A DNA stretch of 64,000 nt from [Eubacterium] cellulosolvens LD2006. GTDB lineage: Bacteria; Bacillota; Clostridia; Lachnospirales; Lachnospiraceae. Shown in pieces: positions 1 to 7,369 of this stretch. Location of the stretch: positions 124,001-188,000 of the forward strand of contig NZ_JHXY01000005.1 in NCBI RefSeq assembly GCF_000621585.1, written 5' to 3'. A program made the position numbers and the translations under genes. The notes beneath the pieces were generated by a model. The model was given only the letters and a program-made list of their open reading frames with translations, searched no databases and was not told the origin of the DNA. Each line of letters starts with the position of its first letter. Positions within the stretch are counted from its first letter, which is position 1.

Positions 1-2
1 AA

Positions 3-887
3 CGCCAGCTGGAATATTTTCTCAAAGTCTACGAACACAAAAGTGTGTCCAAAGCCGCCGCCGGCCTCTTTATTACGCCGCAGGCCCTCAGCAAGACGCT
101 CTCTTCTCTGGAGAAAGAACTCGGAACCGAGCTGTTCACCCACAAGAGCAATCAGATTCTTCCGACGCCCCAGGCAGCTCTGCTCGCCGCCCACGCCAAG
201 ACGCTGATCATGGAATATGATCTGATCAGCAATCATCTGTTTTCGTCAAACCCGAAAAAGAAAAATCTGTTTCTTCCCTGCTCCTATGATGTCCCGGATC
301 TTTTTCCGGCATCCTTCTTTCACAGCTTCGGAACAGATCACACAGATACCGTTCTGAAGATCGTTGAACTTCCGGACACAGATATTCTTGCCCGGCTGGA
401 CAACGGCGACTGCGAGCTGGCCATCATTTCCGGCCCCCTCGACGCGACGAAGTATCAACTCTTTCCGCTGGTCAGCCTTCCCTTCTGTCTTGTTGTACAC
501 AAAAATCATCCGCTGGCCGAAAATTCTTCTGTCTCCGTCAAGGATCTGAAGGATATCCCGCTGGTCATCAAAGATTCCGCCAATCCCCTGAGTAACTCCC
601 AATACTGTGAGCTGCTCAAAAACGGCGCCATGCCGGATATCGTTCTGGAGAGCTCCGATTCCCACCTGATCCACAAGATGGTGATCGAGGATCATGCCGT
701 GGGCTTAAGTCTTCTCTACCTGGCCAAGAAGATCCGCTCCGACAGAATCCGGATCCTTCCTTTTCAGGAACACTGGTTCACCAAGACCCTGTATCTGGCC
801 AGTCGGAAGAACGCTGTTCTCAGCTATTCCGCCGCGGCCTTTTCGGAGGCGATCAAAACTTTTATTTCCCTGCAGGCACCGGAGTAA
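3..887 (+). CDS. LysR-family transcriptional regulator, 5' end cut by window edge
   Basis: Probable DNA-binding transcription factor. The reading frame is open from base 3 and the residues before the first internal start (RQLEYFLKVYEHKSVSKAA) match the usual beginning of a LysR winged helix-turn-helix, so the true start lies just outside the window and the GTG at 45 is not the start. The helix-turn-helix continues as LFITPQALSKTLSSLEKELG. The rest, about 220 residues, has the composition of a LysR substrate-binding domain; its ligand cannot be told. The gene converges on the ornithine-cyclodeaminase-family gene on the other strand and ends 140 bases from it, so it need not regulate that gene. 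The family assignment is firm; the target is unknown. Confidence 0.88.
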   Translation, partial: RQLEYFLKVYEHKSVSKAAAGLFITPQALSKTLSSLEKELGTELFTHKSNQILPTPQAALLAAHAKTLIMEYDLISNHLFSSNPKKKNLFLPCSYDVPDLFPASFFHSFGTDHTDTVLKIVELPDTDILARLDNGDCELAIISGPLDATKYQLFPLVSLPFCLVVHKNHPLAENSSVSVKDLKDIPLVIKDSANPLSNSQYCELLKNGAMPDIVLESSDSHLIHKMVIEDHAVGLSLLYLAKKIRSDRIRILPFQEHWFTKTLYLASRKNAVLSYSAAAFSEAIKTFISLQAPE

Positions 888-1028
888 CATCCGATGCCTG
901 TGAAGTATCTGCCTCCCTGAATCCCGGTGCAACCATCCATCTGTTTTGTCCACTCACGATATATGTCTGCTCACGAAAGACACCATCCCAAACGTGTGCT
1001 CTTCATAAGATTATCACGATCCGCTATT

Positions 1029-2174
1029 TTAATAGAGGTACGGTTCCTCCCAGAGATTCAGCTTTGTTCCGATGCCGAGTTCCACGGCCTTCTCGTAACA
1101 CTTCTTTCCCCAGGCCACATCCTCGACCGGCATTCCGCCGACCGAGTAGATAATTACCTGATCGTCACTCGTTCTTCCCTCTGCCTTGCCGGCAAGAATT
1201 GCTCCGAGGTTCGTGACCTTCTCTTTTTCCAGTTTTCCCTGGCTCACAAGATCCAGCCACAGGCAGCCCGGAATATAGATCGTGTTGTAGGTCGGATACG
1301 GATATTCCTCCGCCCATGCCTCGTAAAGTTTGATGTTGTCGCAGACAAGCTTCGGTTTGCCGCTGTAGATGTACTCGTCCGAGAAATCACAGGATCCCGG
1401 TACACAGAACAGCGCGCCCGGCTTGATCCAGCTCTCGTCCACAAACGGATACTGACTTCTGTCCATTCCCATGGACGTCGATGTCGCGAAGCTCAGGATA
1501 TCCGAACCTCTGACACAGTCTTCCACGCTGTCAACCACCTCGATGGTTTTGAACTGCGGCAGATGCTCTTTTACGTACCGGATGCAGTTATCGATGGAAG
1601 CTCTTCCTCTTCCCTTGATCTTCAGTGTGTCCAGCGTCGGTCTCGCTGCCGCGAAGGTCTCGATCGCTGTGATATTGATAACGCCGGGTCCCACGATTCC
1701 AAGAACCTTCGCGTCCTTCAACGCCAGGTTCTTAACTCCGGCTCCGGGAATTGCCGCGGTCCGGTATGCGGACAGAAGGTTCGCCGACATGAAGGCCATC
1801 GGTGCTCCGGTATCTTTGTCATTGAGCGTCACGGTGAGGATCGATCTGGGAAGTCCCTTCTCCCTGTTCTCCACGTTTGAACCGTACCACTTCATTCCCG
1901 CCATATCGGTTGCTCCTCCGACGTAGGCCGGCATCGCCATGAACCGCCGGTCCGGTCCGTTCTTCGGCATGTTCGGGAAGATCGGGTTGTCCGGAAACGT
2001 AACCATGGATCCGTGGGAGTTTCCATTCTCTCCCGCCATCAGATAATCACCTTTATCCATTGTGATCAGGAGCTCCTCCATACATTCCGTACAGGCAACA
2101 ACATCGTTTACTCCTGCCTTGATCATATCCGGCTCACTTAAAAACAGTACATCAATTCTGGACGTATCACTCAT
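1029..2174 (-). CDS. Ornithine cyclodeaminase / mu-crystallin family protein, tyramine oxidase subunit B-like
   Basis: 381 residues. The Rossmann part has a glycine-rich dinucleotide motif (VLGIVGPGVINITAIETF, about residues 160-177) preceded by a conserved NLLSAYRTAAIPGAGVKNLA stretch typical of the ornithine cyclodeaminase/mu-crystallin family. It is longer than classical cyclodeaminases (about 330) and its N-terminal YVGGATDMAGMKWYGSN segment resembles proteins annotated as tyramine oxidase subunit B. That name is from memory of the family and the substrate is not proven here. I chose the ATG at 2174 because AAGGAGGG lies 8 bases upstream; a GTG one codon earlier is possible. No partner oxidase subunit is next to it. 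The leader holds a hairpin (2256-2286) and a family A palindrome. Confidence 0.75.
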   Translation of the reverse strand: MSDTSRIDVLFLSEPDMIKAGVNDVVACTECMEELLITMDKGDYLMAGENGNSHGSMVTFPDNPIFPNMPKNGPDRRFMAMPAYVGGATDMAGMKWYGSNVENREKGLPRSILTVTLNDKDTGAPMAFMSANLLSAYRTAAIPGAGVKNLALKDAKVLGIVGPGVINITAIETFAAARPTLDTLKIKGRGRASIDNCIRYVKEHLPQFKTIEVVDSVEDCVRGSDILSFATSTSMGMDRSQYPFVDESWIKPGALFCVPGSCDFSDEYIYSGKPKLVCDNIKLYEAWAEEYPYPTYNTIYIPGCLWLDLVSQGKLEKEKVTNLGAILAGKAEGRTSDDQVIIYSVGGMPVEDVAWGKKCYEKAVELGIGTKLNLWEEPYLY

Positions 2175-2197
2175 CACTCATCCCTCCTTATACAAAT

Positions 2198-2250
2198 GCG
2201 GAGTGTTTTGTGTTATAGAAATTCCGGAGGAATTTCCTATAACACAAAAC
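2198..2250. repeat. Family A palindromic repeat, copy 1 (short)
   Basis: Near-perfect palindrome. The left arm is GTTTTGTGTTATAGAAATTCC (first base 2205) and the right arm, ending at 2250, reads back as the same sequence with one extra G. The centre is GGAG. The preceding GCGGAGTG matches the bases before the palindrome in copies at 13758, 21514 (reversed) and 35358. The rest of the long form is absent here. It lies between the ribosome binding site of the gene at 2174 and the hairpin at 2256. Confidence 0.8.
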
Positions 2251-2255
2251 AAAGA

Positions 2256-2286
2256 GGGCGCTCATACCTTTTCGGTACGAACGCCC
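2256..2286 (-). terminator. Hairpin in the leader of the ornithine-cyclodeaminase-family gene, possible attenuator
   Basis: Arms GGGCGCTCATACC (2256-2268) and GGTACGAACGCCC (2274-2286). On the plus strand there are two mismatches, but in minus-strand RNA both become G-U pairs, which points to a hairpin used in leftward RNA. It is followed leftward by TCTTTGTTTTG, a U-rich run that runs into the family A palindrome. A possible promoter (TAAGAT at 2307-2312, weak -35 TTTTCC at 2330-2335, 17-base gap) lies just upstream. It could be an attenuator of the gene that starts at 2174, or the terminator of a lost gene. Confidence 0.45.
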
Positions 2287-2446
2287 TTGTTCCTTGTGTT
2301 GAGTGTATCTTAGCACAGCCTTCCCGGCAGGAAAATCAGTTCTTTTTCTGTGCTGTTCAACCAAAACGTTACGCCTGTTCTGACATCCGCAAGGAGACTT
2401 TCTCTCTCCTGCCTCTCATTTCCACGGCGTGCCATCTTCCCTCAAC

Positions 2447-2530
2447 CCGGTATACCGCATCTTAAATAACCAGACCGGATTCTTGTCCGCTCCCTCGATC
2501 GCCCAATTCCCAAAAACTCGTCGTAACTTA
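2447..2530. repeat. Family B repeat, decayed copy
   Basis: CGGTATACCGCATCTTAAATAACC followed by a TTGTCCGCTCC-like stretch matches the left end of the copies at 12136 and 30434, with more differences. I cannot find a matching right end, so this is a one-ended or eroded copy. The surrounding 2300-2640 holds no gene I can support. Confidence 0.45.
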
Positions 2531-2640
2531 CAGTTTATAAAGAAACCGAATCGCTACGATATAAATAGTAGACAGGGATGTTTGTGTCCTCGCGATCCCC
2601 TGCGGGAACACAGTGTTCCGCATTTCACAAATACGTCGGC

Positions 2641-2686
2641 GCGTTCTGTGTCATAGCAATTCCGAAGGAAGCTATAACACAGGTAT
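2641..2686. repeat. Family A palindromic repeat, copy 2 (degenerate)
   Basis: GTTCTGTGTCATAGCAATTCC (from 2643), then GAAGGAAGCTATAACACAG, is a diverged version of the family A palindrome: the same order of a TGTGTTATAG-like arm, AATTCC centre and CTATAACACA arm. It lies about 65 bases before the coiled-coil gene that starts at 2752, so it may be in that gene's leader. Confidence 0.6.
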
Positions 2687-2751
2687 TTGGTCGATTTGTT
2701 AAGAACAGATTTACGAAGCAACACGTTCTACAGAAATACAGGAGGCGGCAC

Positions 2752-3714
2752 ATGATTGGTTTTTCGTCGCTGAGCGGAATGGGCAGAATCGGTTCCTATA
2801 CAAAAGAACTGTCCATGCAGCAGAAATGGGAAAAGAAAAAGAAGAGCGGAAACGCCCTTGAGAAAGAATACAAGACAGAGGCCGGCCGCGCCATGGCCGC
2901 AAAGAAGGCGGCAGACCGGCAGGTACTGGAGGATTTCCGGGAAAAGCAGGAGAATGCAGATACTCTGCTTGAAAAAATCCACAACAAGCTGACCTATGGG
3001 GAACCTCTTACGCCAAAAGAAATGGAGTATCTGAAAGCGAAGGAACCGCGCACCTATGAGACAGTCAAAGAAGAAAAAGAGGATGCGGAATCTCTGAAGA
3101 AGCGTCTGGAGCGCGCAAAGACAAAAGAAGAAGCGCAGAAGATCATGCAGGATCACGCGAACAAGTCGCTTGCCGCCGTGCAGCTGGTAAACGGAAATCC
3201 ACATATAAAAGAGGCAGACAAAACTGCCATCATGGCCGCAGAGGTTCGCAAACTGAAAAAAGCCGACGCTGTCTTCGAGAAATTCCGTGAAAGCGGAACA
3301 TATGATCAGCTGCCGACCGAAACAGAAAAGAAGATGGCCGAGGAAGACATCCGCGACGCCGAAGAGAAAGAGCTGCGCGAAGCCGCAAAGGCACCGGAAA
3401 CGCAGGAAAAAGAGATGACAGAGGGGACAATGCCGGAGCAGGAGATCAAGCCGTCACGTGCAGACTCTCAATTTGAACAGAAGAACACATCGGGCAGGGA
3501 TCTCGACCGGAAGAAATCTGCTGCCGATGAACGAATCATGAAAAACGAGCACCGAAAGGAACTCCATGCGTCCGAAGCCCGGAACACAGAACATGCTCAA
3601 AAAGTAAGGAGGGCCAAACTGAAGAAACACTTCGGAGTTTACGCAGAGAATTCCCCGGAATCGGGGATGTATCTTGATGCGGACGACATCCAATCCGTGA
3701 ATACGAAAATCTGA
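2752..3714 (+). CDS. Charged coiled-coil protein of unknown function
   Basis: 320 residues from the ATG at 2752, chosen because AGGAGG lies 6 bases before it; the frame is open further upstream but without a better site. The protein is very rich in Lys, Glu and Ala, with long predicted helices (residues about 20-120 and 140-220) and no signal peptide or membrane segment. A LTPKEMEYLKAKEPRTYETVK segment near residue 85 looks like a short conserved helical motif. The C-terminal third is low-complexity and polar (AKAPETQEKEMTEG), ending in a small ordered-looking tail with SGMYLDADDIQSVNTKI. I recognise no domain. It stands alone between a family A repeat and the rubredoxin fusion gene. It may be structural or phage/accessory-derived, but nothing proves this. 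Confidence 0.7.
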   Translation: MIGFSSLSGMGRIGSYTKELSMQQKWEKKKKSGNALEKEYKTEAGRAMAAKKAADRQVLEDFREKQENADTLLEKIHNKLTYGEPLTPKEMEYLKAKEPRTYETVKEEKEDAESLKKRLERAKTKEEAQKIMQDHANKSLAAVQLVNGNPHIKEADKTAIMAAEVRKLKKADAVFEKFRESGTYDQLPTETEKKMAEEDIRDAEEKELREAAKAPETQEKEMTEGTMPEQEIKPSRADSQFEQKNTSGRDLDRKKSAADERIMKNEHRKELHASEARNTEHAQKVRRAKLKKHFGVYAENSPESGMYLDADDIQSVNTKI

Positions 3715-3803
3715 TCGCAGAGGTTCTACCTTCTCTGAGCGCGACTCTCATATATTTCTTCCGTTTCCTCACCTGAATTCACAATTCGTACAACTCTTTG
3801 TGC

Positions 3804-3809
3804 TATAAT
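3804..3809 (+). promoter_or_regulatory. Extended -10 promoter of the flavin reductase-rubredoxin gene
   Basis: TGCTATAAT (TATAAT at 3804-3809, TG one base upstream) with only a poor -35 match 17 bases before. The start codon is 55 bases downstream. Confidence 0.55.
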
Positions 3810-3863
3810 TTCTTATATCAACCGTATACGAGGAGCTATTCATTGGTTAAGGAGGAGCTGTAT

Positions 3864-4475
3864 ATGAACGATCAGGTAATGCGCAATTTGAGCTACGGTC
3901 TTTTCGTCCTCACAGCAAAAGACGGCGAGAAGGACAACGGCTGTATCATCAACACGGTCTGTCAGGTCGCAAGCGAGCCGAACACGATTTCCATCTCCGT
4001 GAACAAGCAGAACTTCACCTGTGAGATGATCCGGAAAACCGGGTGCTTCAACGTCTCCATTCTGAGTGAGAACGCAAAGTTCCCCACGTTTCAGCACTTC
4101 GGTTTTCAGAGCGGCCGCGACACAGACAAGATGAAGTCGATCGCCTTTTCCAGAGCCGCCAACGGCGTAGCTTACCTGGATGGCGATGAAGTCAATGCCT
4201 TCATCTCCGGAAGAGTTCTTCACTCCATCGATCTCGGCAGTCATATGCTTTTCATCGCCGCCGTCACCGACGGAGAGATTCTTCACTCCGATCCGTCCGC
4301 GACCTACAGTTTCTACTTCGCGCATATCAAACCGAAACCGGAGGCAAAACCGGCTGCGAAGAAGGGCTGGATCTGCACCATCTGCGGATATATCTATGAA
4401 GGCGAGATCCTTCCCGACGACTTCATCTGCCCTGTGTGCAAACACCCGGCTTCAGATTTCAAAAAACTTGAATGA
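3864..4475 (+). CDS. hrb: Flavin reductase domain fused to rubredoxin (high-molecular-weight rubredoxin type)
   Basis: 203 residues. Residues 1-160 are a flavin reductase-like FMN-binding domain (SYGLFVLTAKDGEKDNGCIIN start, NVSILSENAKFP in the middle). A PKPEAKPAAKK linker leads to a C-terminal rubredoxin with the two metal-binding pairs CTICGY and CPVCK. This architecture is that of Hrb of acetogenic Clostridia, which passes electrons from NADH to the flavodiiron protein FprA for O2 or NO reduction; that role is inferred by architecture. The rubredoxin is short: the loop between the two cysteine pairs is clearly smaller than the roughly 30 residues of standalone rubredoxins. No fprA is adjacent. 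The start at 3864 has AAGGAGGAG upstream. A strong terminator follows. Confidence 0.88.
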   Translation: MNDQVMRNLSYGLFVLTAKDGEKDNGCIINTVCQVASEPNTISISVNKQNFTCEMIRKTGCFNVSILSENAKFPTFQHFGFQSGRDTDKMKSIAFSRAANGVAYLDGDEVNAFISGRVLHSIDLGSHMLFIAAVTDGEILHSDPSATYSFYFAHIKPKPEAKPAAKKGWICTICGYIYEGEILPDDFICPVCKHPASDFKKLE

Positions 4476-4493
4476 ATCCCTCAGGAAACAGAC

Positions 4494-4531
4494 AGGAGAA
4501 ATTGTGTCGCCGACACAATTTCTCCTTTTTG
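4494..4531 (+). terminator. Rho-independent terminator after the rubredoxin fusion gene
   Basis: Perfect inverted repeat AGGAGAAATTGTGTCG (4494-4509) and CGACACAATTTCTCCT (4511-4526) followed by a T run. Confidence 0.9.
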
Positions 4532-4571
4532 CATTTTACCCCATGTATTATGCATTTCATCGCATCCGCCG

Positions 4572-4600
4572 TTGATACAAAATATCGTTTTTTCTATACT
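4572..4600 (+). promoter_or_regulatory. Promoter of the ABC permease operon
   Basis: TTGATA (4572-4577), a 17-base spacer and TATACT (4595-4600): a good housekeeping sigma match 50 bases before the first permease gene. Confidence 0.75.
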
Positions 4601-4649
4601 TGAACGCGTGCCGGGAGAGATATCCGGATGAAATGAGAGGGGGCTGAAA

Positions 4650-5549
4650 ATGAAAAAAAGTAAATGGGGGATATTGTTCGTATCTCCATATATCGTTGTT
4701 TATCTGATTTTCACTGCGTTGCCGATCGGAATATCGCTGTACAAATCCCTGTTTGTAAATTACTGGAAAGGGCTTGAAGAAGTCGGTCCGTTCTTTTCCG
4801 GTCTGAAAAACTACAGTATGCTTTTATCCGACGGCCATCTCTATACCTATATGTCGAATACCGCAATTATGTGGATCCTCGGCTTTGTACCTCAGCTCCT
4901 GTTGTCGGTCACTCTCGCCGCATGGTTTTCGGATCACCGCCTGGGACTTAAAGGAATTCGTTTTTTTAAGACCGTCATCTATTTTCCAAATCTGATCATT
5001 GCGGCTTCCTTTGCATCTCTTTTCTTCTCATTTCTTTCAAACAGCGGCCCCGTAAATACATTCCTCGTGGATATCGGAATCTTTGACAAACCGTTCTGCT
5101 TCTTTTCCGAAACCTGGTCGACAAGATCCATTGTCGCGTTCATGAACTGCACAATGTGGTTCGGCAATACAACACTTCTCCTTTTGGCAGGTATGCTCGG
5201 AATAGACGCATCTCTTCGCGAGGCTGCAGAAGTGGACGGCGCGAATGCGTGGCAGATCTTTACAAAGATTACTCTGCCGTTGATCCGGCCGATTCTGCTG
5301 TATGTCATGATCACCTCTCTGATCGGCGGAATACAGATGTTTGATGTTCCGCATATACTGACACGAGGGACAGGGGATCCCAACCGATCTACCATGACGC
5401 TCCTTATGTACCTGAATAAACACATGTTCAGCAAAAATTACGGCGTGTCCGGCGCGCTCTCCATCATTCTGTTCCTTGTCACGGCGGCTCTCTCTCTGAT
5501 TGTATTTTCCGTTAACGCAGGGACAAAAAAACGGGAGGCGATCCAATGA
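4650..5549 (+). CDS. ABC transporter permease, carbohydrate type 1 (MalF/UgpA-like)
   Basis: 299 residues with six likely membrane segments, the first at residues 8-30. It carries the cytoplasmic EAA loop EAAEVDGANAWQIFTKITLP near residue 190, the docking site for an ATPase. This is the layout of the first permease of a CUT1 sugar importer. AGAGGGGG upstream of the ATG at 4650 sets the start. It overlaps the next permease by 4 bases, so the two are translationally coupled and should form a heterodimer. No substrate-binding protein and no ATPase gene is present on either side, so the importer must use partners encoded elsewhere, or the pair has another role. The substrate is unknown. Confidence 0.88.
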   Translation: MKKSKWGILFVSPYIVVYLIFTALPIGISLYKSLFVNYWKGLEEVGPFFSGLKNYSMLLSDGHLYTYMSNTAIMWILGFVPQLLLSVTLAAWFSDHRLGLKGIRFFKTVIYFPNLIIAASFASLFFSFLSNSGPVNTFLVDIGIFDKPFCFFSETWSTRSIVAFMNCTMWFGNTTLLLLAGMLGIDASLREAAEVDGANAWQIFTKITLPLIRPILLYVMITSLIGGIQMFDVPHILTRGTGDPNRSTMTLLMYLNKHMFSKNYGVSGALSIILFLVTAALSLIVFSVNAGTKKREAIQ

Positions 5550-6376
5550 ACAGAACGATACGAAAACTCATCGCATATCCGGTACTTGCCCTTGTCTCCT
5601 TTCAGTGTCTTTTCTGGTTCTATGCGCTTTTTATCAATGCAACAAGATCAAACGGAGAACTGACCAGAGGATTTTCGCTTATTCCCGGAAAATCCCTTGT
5701 CACAAATCTGCACCATATGCTGCATTGCTCTCTCCCGGTCATGAACAGCATGATGAACAGTCTTGTTATTTCCCTTGCCTCATCTCTGCTTTGCAGCTAT
5801 TTCTCGATCATGACTGCGTATGGAATACATGCTTATTATTTCCGGGGAAGAAAACTTTTATTTACAATGATCATCGGCTTTATGATGATCCCCAGACAGG
5901 TGACGGCATTGGGCTTTGTAAGCCTGATGAACACAATGAATCTCATGGATTCGTTCCTGCCTCTGATCATCCCGGAGATTGCCTCTCCAATCGTTTTTTA
6001 CTATATGATAAAATACATGGAGAGCACGCTTCCGCTGTCTCTTGTGGAAGCAGCCAGAATGGACGGCGCTTCTGAATTATTTATTTTTAACAAGATTGTA
6101 TTACCGCTGATGAAACCGGCATTTGTTGTCCAGATGATCTTTAAATTTGTCGAATCATGGAATAACTTCTTCATTCCGGCTCTGATTCTGCATGACGGCA
6201 GGAAAAAGACCATGCCCATCGTCATCTCACTTTTACGAAGCGCAAACTTTTGCGATTATGACAATGGCCTTATTTACATGGTGATCACATTTTCAATCCT
6301 GCCCTCTGTCGTGATCTATCTCTTTTTGTCCCGAATGATCATCAGCGGCCTTACGACCGGGGGAGTAAAAGGTTGA
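5546..6376 (+). CDS. ABC transporter permease, carbohydrate type 2 (MalG/UgpE-like)
   Basis: 276 residues, membrane protein with six likely helices. The EAA loop is EAARMDGASELFIFNKIVLP (about residues 170-189), followed by the usual LPLMKPA. It is the second permease of the pair and starts inside the stop of the first (ATGA overlap). Its own stop codon overlaps the TTG start of the LytTR gene. It should sit in the cytoplasmic membrane with the protein encoded at 4650. The tight coupling to a transcription factor, rather than to a binding protein, is unusual for this family. Confidence 0.88.
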   Translation: MNRTIRKLIAYPVLALVSFQCLFWFYALFINATRSNGELTRGFSLIPGKSLVTNLHHMLHCSLPVMNSMMNSLVISLASSLLCSYFSIMTAYGIHAYYFRGRKLLFTMIIGFMMIPRQVTALGFVSLMNTMNLMDSFLPLIIPEIASPIVFYYMIKYMESTLPLSLVEAARMDGASELFIFNKIVLPLMKPAFVVQMIFKFVESWNNFFIPALILHDGRKKTMPIVISLLRSANFCDYDNGLIYMVITFSILPSVVIYLFLSRMIISGLTTGGVKG

Positions 6377-6816
6377 TCAGTTTTCATATACATATCATCG
6401 ATGATTCCGAGGATGAAACCATAGATATCTTCTGTCATAAAAAGCACGAGGAAAAAATGCGGGAATTCGCCGATGGAGTTGTCAACGGAAGTCAGAAAAT
6501 CACCTGTAAAAAAGATAATAAGACCTATCGCATCCGTCTTGATGAAGTCTTTTACATAGAAACGGTTGATGAGCGCCTTTTTATTTACTGCGAAGACGCG
6601 GTATATGAAAACAGGATGCGGCTGTATGAAGCGGAGCAGGTGTGCATGGATTCCCTGTTCTTCAAAGCATCCAAATCCATGCTCATCAATATAAAAAAAA
6701 TCGAAAACATGAAGCCATCCCTTTCCGGTCGATTCGAAATCACCATGAGAAACGGAGAAAGACTTCTAGTATCTCGAAAATATGTCGGTGAATTGAAGAA
6801 GATGATGGGATTATAG
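6373..6816 (+). CDS. LytTR-type DNA-binding regulator
   Basis: 147 residues. The C-terminal about 100 residues are a LytTR domain: QKITCKKDNKTYRIRLDEVF, then YIETVDERLFIY, FFKASKSMLINIKKIENMKP and the closing LVSRKYVGELKKMM. There is no receiver domain, so it is a single-domain type rather than a two-component response regulator. The TTG at 6373 overlaps the stop of the upstream permease and has GGGAG upstream. It is followed 12 bases later by a DUF3021 gene; LytTR plus DUF3021 is a known pair in Firmicutes, usually beside ABC exporters, with the membrane protein thought to control the regulator. Here the pair is fused to an operon of importer-type permeases. The target is unknown; autoregulation is likely. 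Confidence 0.88.
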   Translation: MISFHIHIIDDSEDETIDIFCHKKHEEKMREFADGVVNGSQKITCKKDNKTYRIRLDEVFYIETVDERLFIYCEDAVYENRMRLYEAEQVCMDSLFFKASKSMLINIKKIENMKPSLSGRFEITMRNGERLLVSRKYVGELKKMMGL

Positions 6817-6828
6817 GAGTCATGAAAA

Positions 6829-7251
6829 ATGAGAACAATAAAAAAAGAAATGGGAAATATTTTCAGACGATTCGTATATATATGCGGCTTCGCCCTAATC
6901 ATTACCGTCATCACTGGTCCTGTTTTTCAGATCATCGACGGGTTAAACAACACACAGATCGCATTCATCGCTGTATGTTCCGTCGCCGCAGCTCTTTCCA
7001 GTCTTGTATTTTTGTCCTCAAAAGAGCTTCACGGCGCTGCCTGGTGGGGTCGCGAACTGCTTTGCGTTCTCATCAATATGGCAGTCACCTTACCCCTCAC
7101 ACATCACGCCGGGCTTTGGCATACCACAAACGGCATGATGCTTGTAACGCTGCTCATCATTGTAATCGCGTTCGGCAATCATCTGATCGAATTTCTCTTC
7201 GATATGAAGACCGCCAGCCAGCTCAACAGAAAAATCAGAAATCTGCGATGA
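6829..7251 (+). CDS. DUF3021 family membrane protein
   Basis: 140 residues with four hydrophobic segments (about residues 14-36, 44-64, 76-93 and 98-117) and a basic C-terminal tail (NRKIRNLR). It matches the DUF3021 pattern of small four-helix membrane proteins that travel with LytTR regulators. The start at 6829 is preceded by AGGAG with a 9-base gap; the ATG at 6822 opens another frame that only runs antisense to the neighbour. It is probably a membrane partner or inhibitor of the LytTR protein encoded just upstream; this is inferred from family context. Confidence 0.8.
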   Translation: MRTIKKEMGNIFRRFVYICGFALIITVITGPVFQIIDGLNNTQIAFIAVCSVAAALSSLVFLSSKELHGAAWWGRELLCVLINMAVTLPLTHHAGLWHTTNGMMLVTLLIIVIAFGNHLIEFLFDMKTASQLNRKIRNLR

Positions 7252-7331
7252 TCCGCTGCGGATTGACATTTTCACAAGCCGGCTCTTCCGTTTCTCTCGA
7301 AAAAGCTGTTGCGCAAATCACCGCAAAGTTT

Positions 7332-7369
7332 CAGGCGTCTGGTGAGAAACCGTACTCAGACGCCTGTTT
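7332..7369. terminator. Convergent terminator hairpin
   Basis: CAGGCGTCTG (7332-7341) pairs with CAGACGCCTG (7357-7366), followed on the plus strand by TTTGATT. The right arm overlaps the stop codon of the leftward GGDEF gene, so one hairpin probably ends both converging operons. The T run is weak in both directions. Confidence 0.65.

Noticed and set aside
45-887. GTG at 45 as the start of the LysR gene
   Set aside because: The frame is open to base 3 and the upstream residues match the conserved LysR N terminus, so the gene is cut by the window edge.
2256-2286. A T-box or riboswitch for the ornithine-cyclodeaminase-family gene
   Set aside because: No T-box TGGNACC word or known aptamer core is visible; only a simple hairpin is supported.
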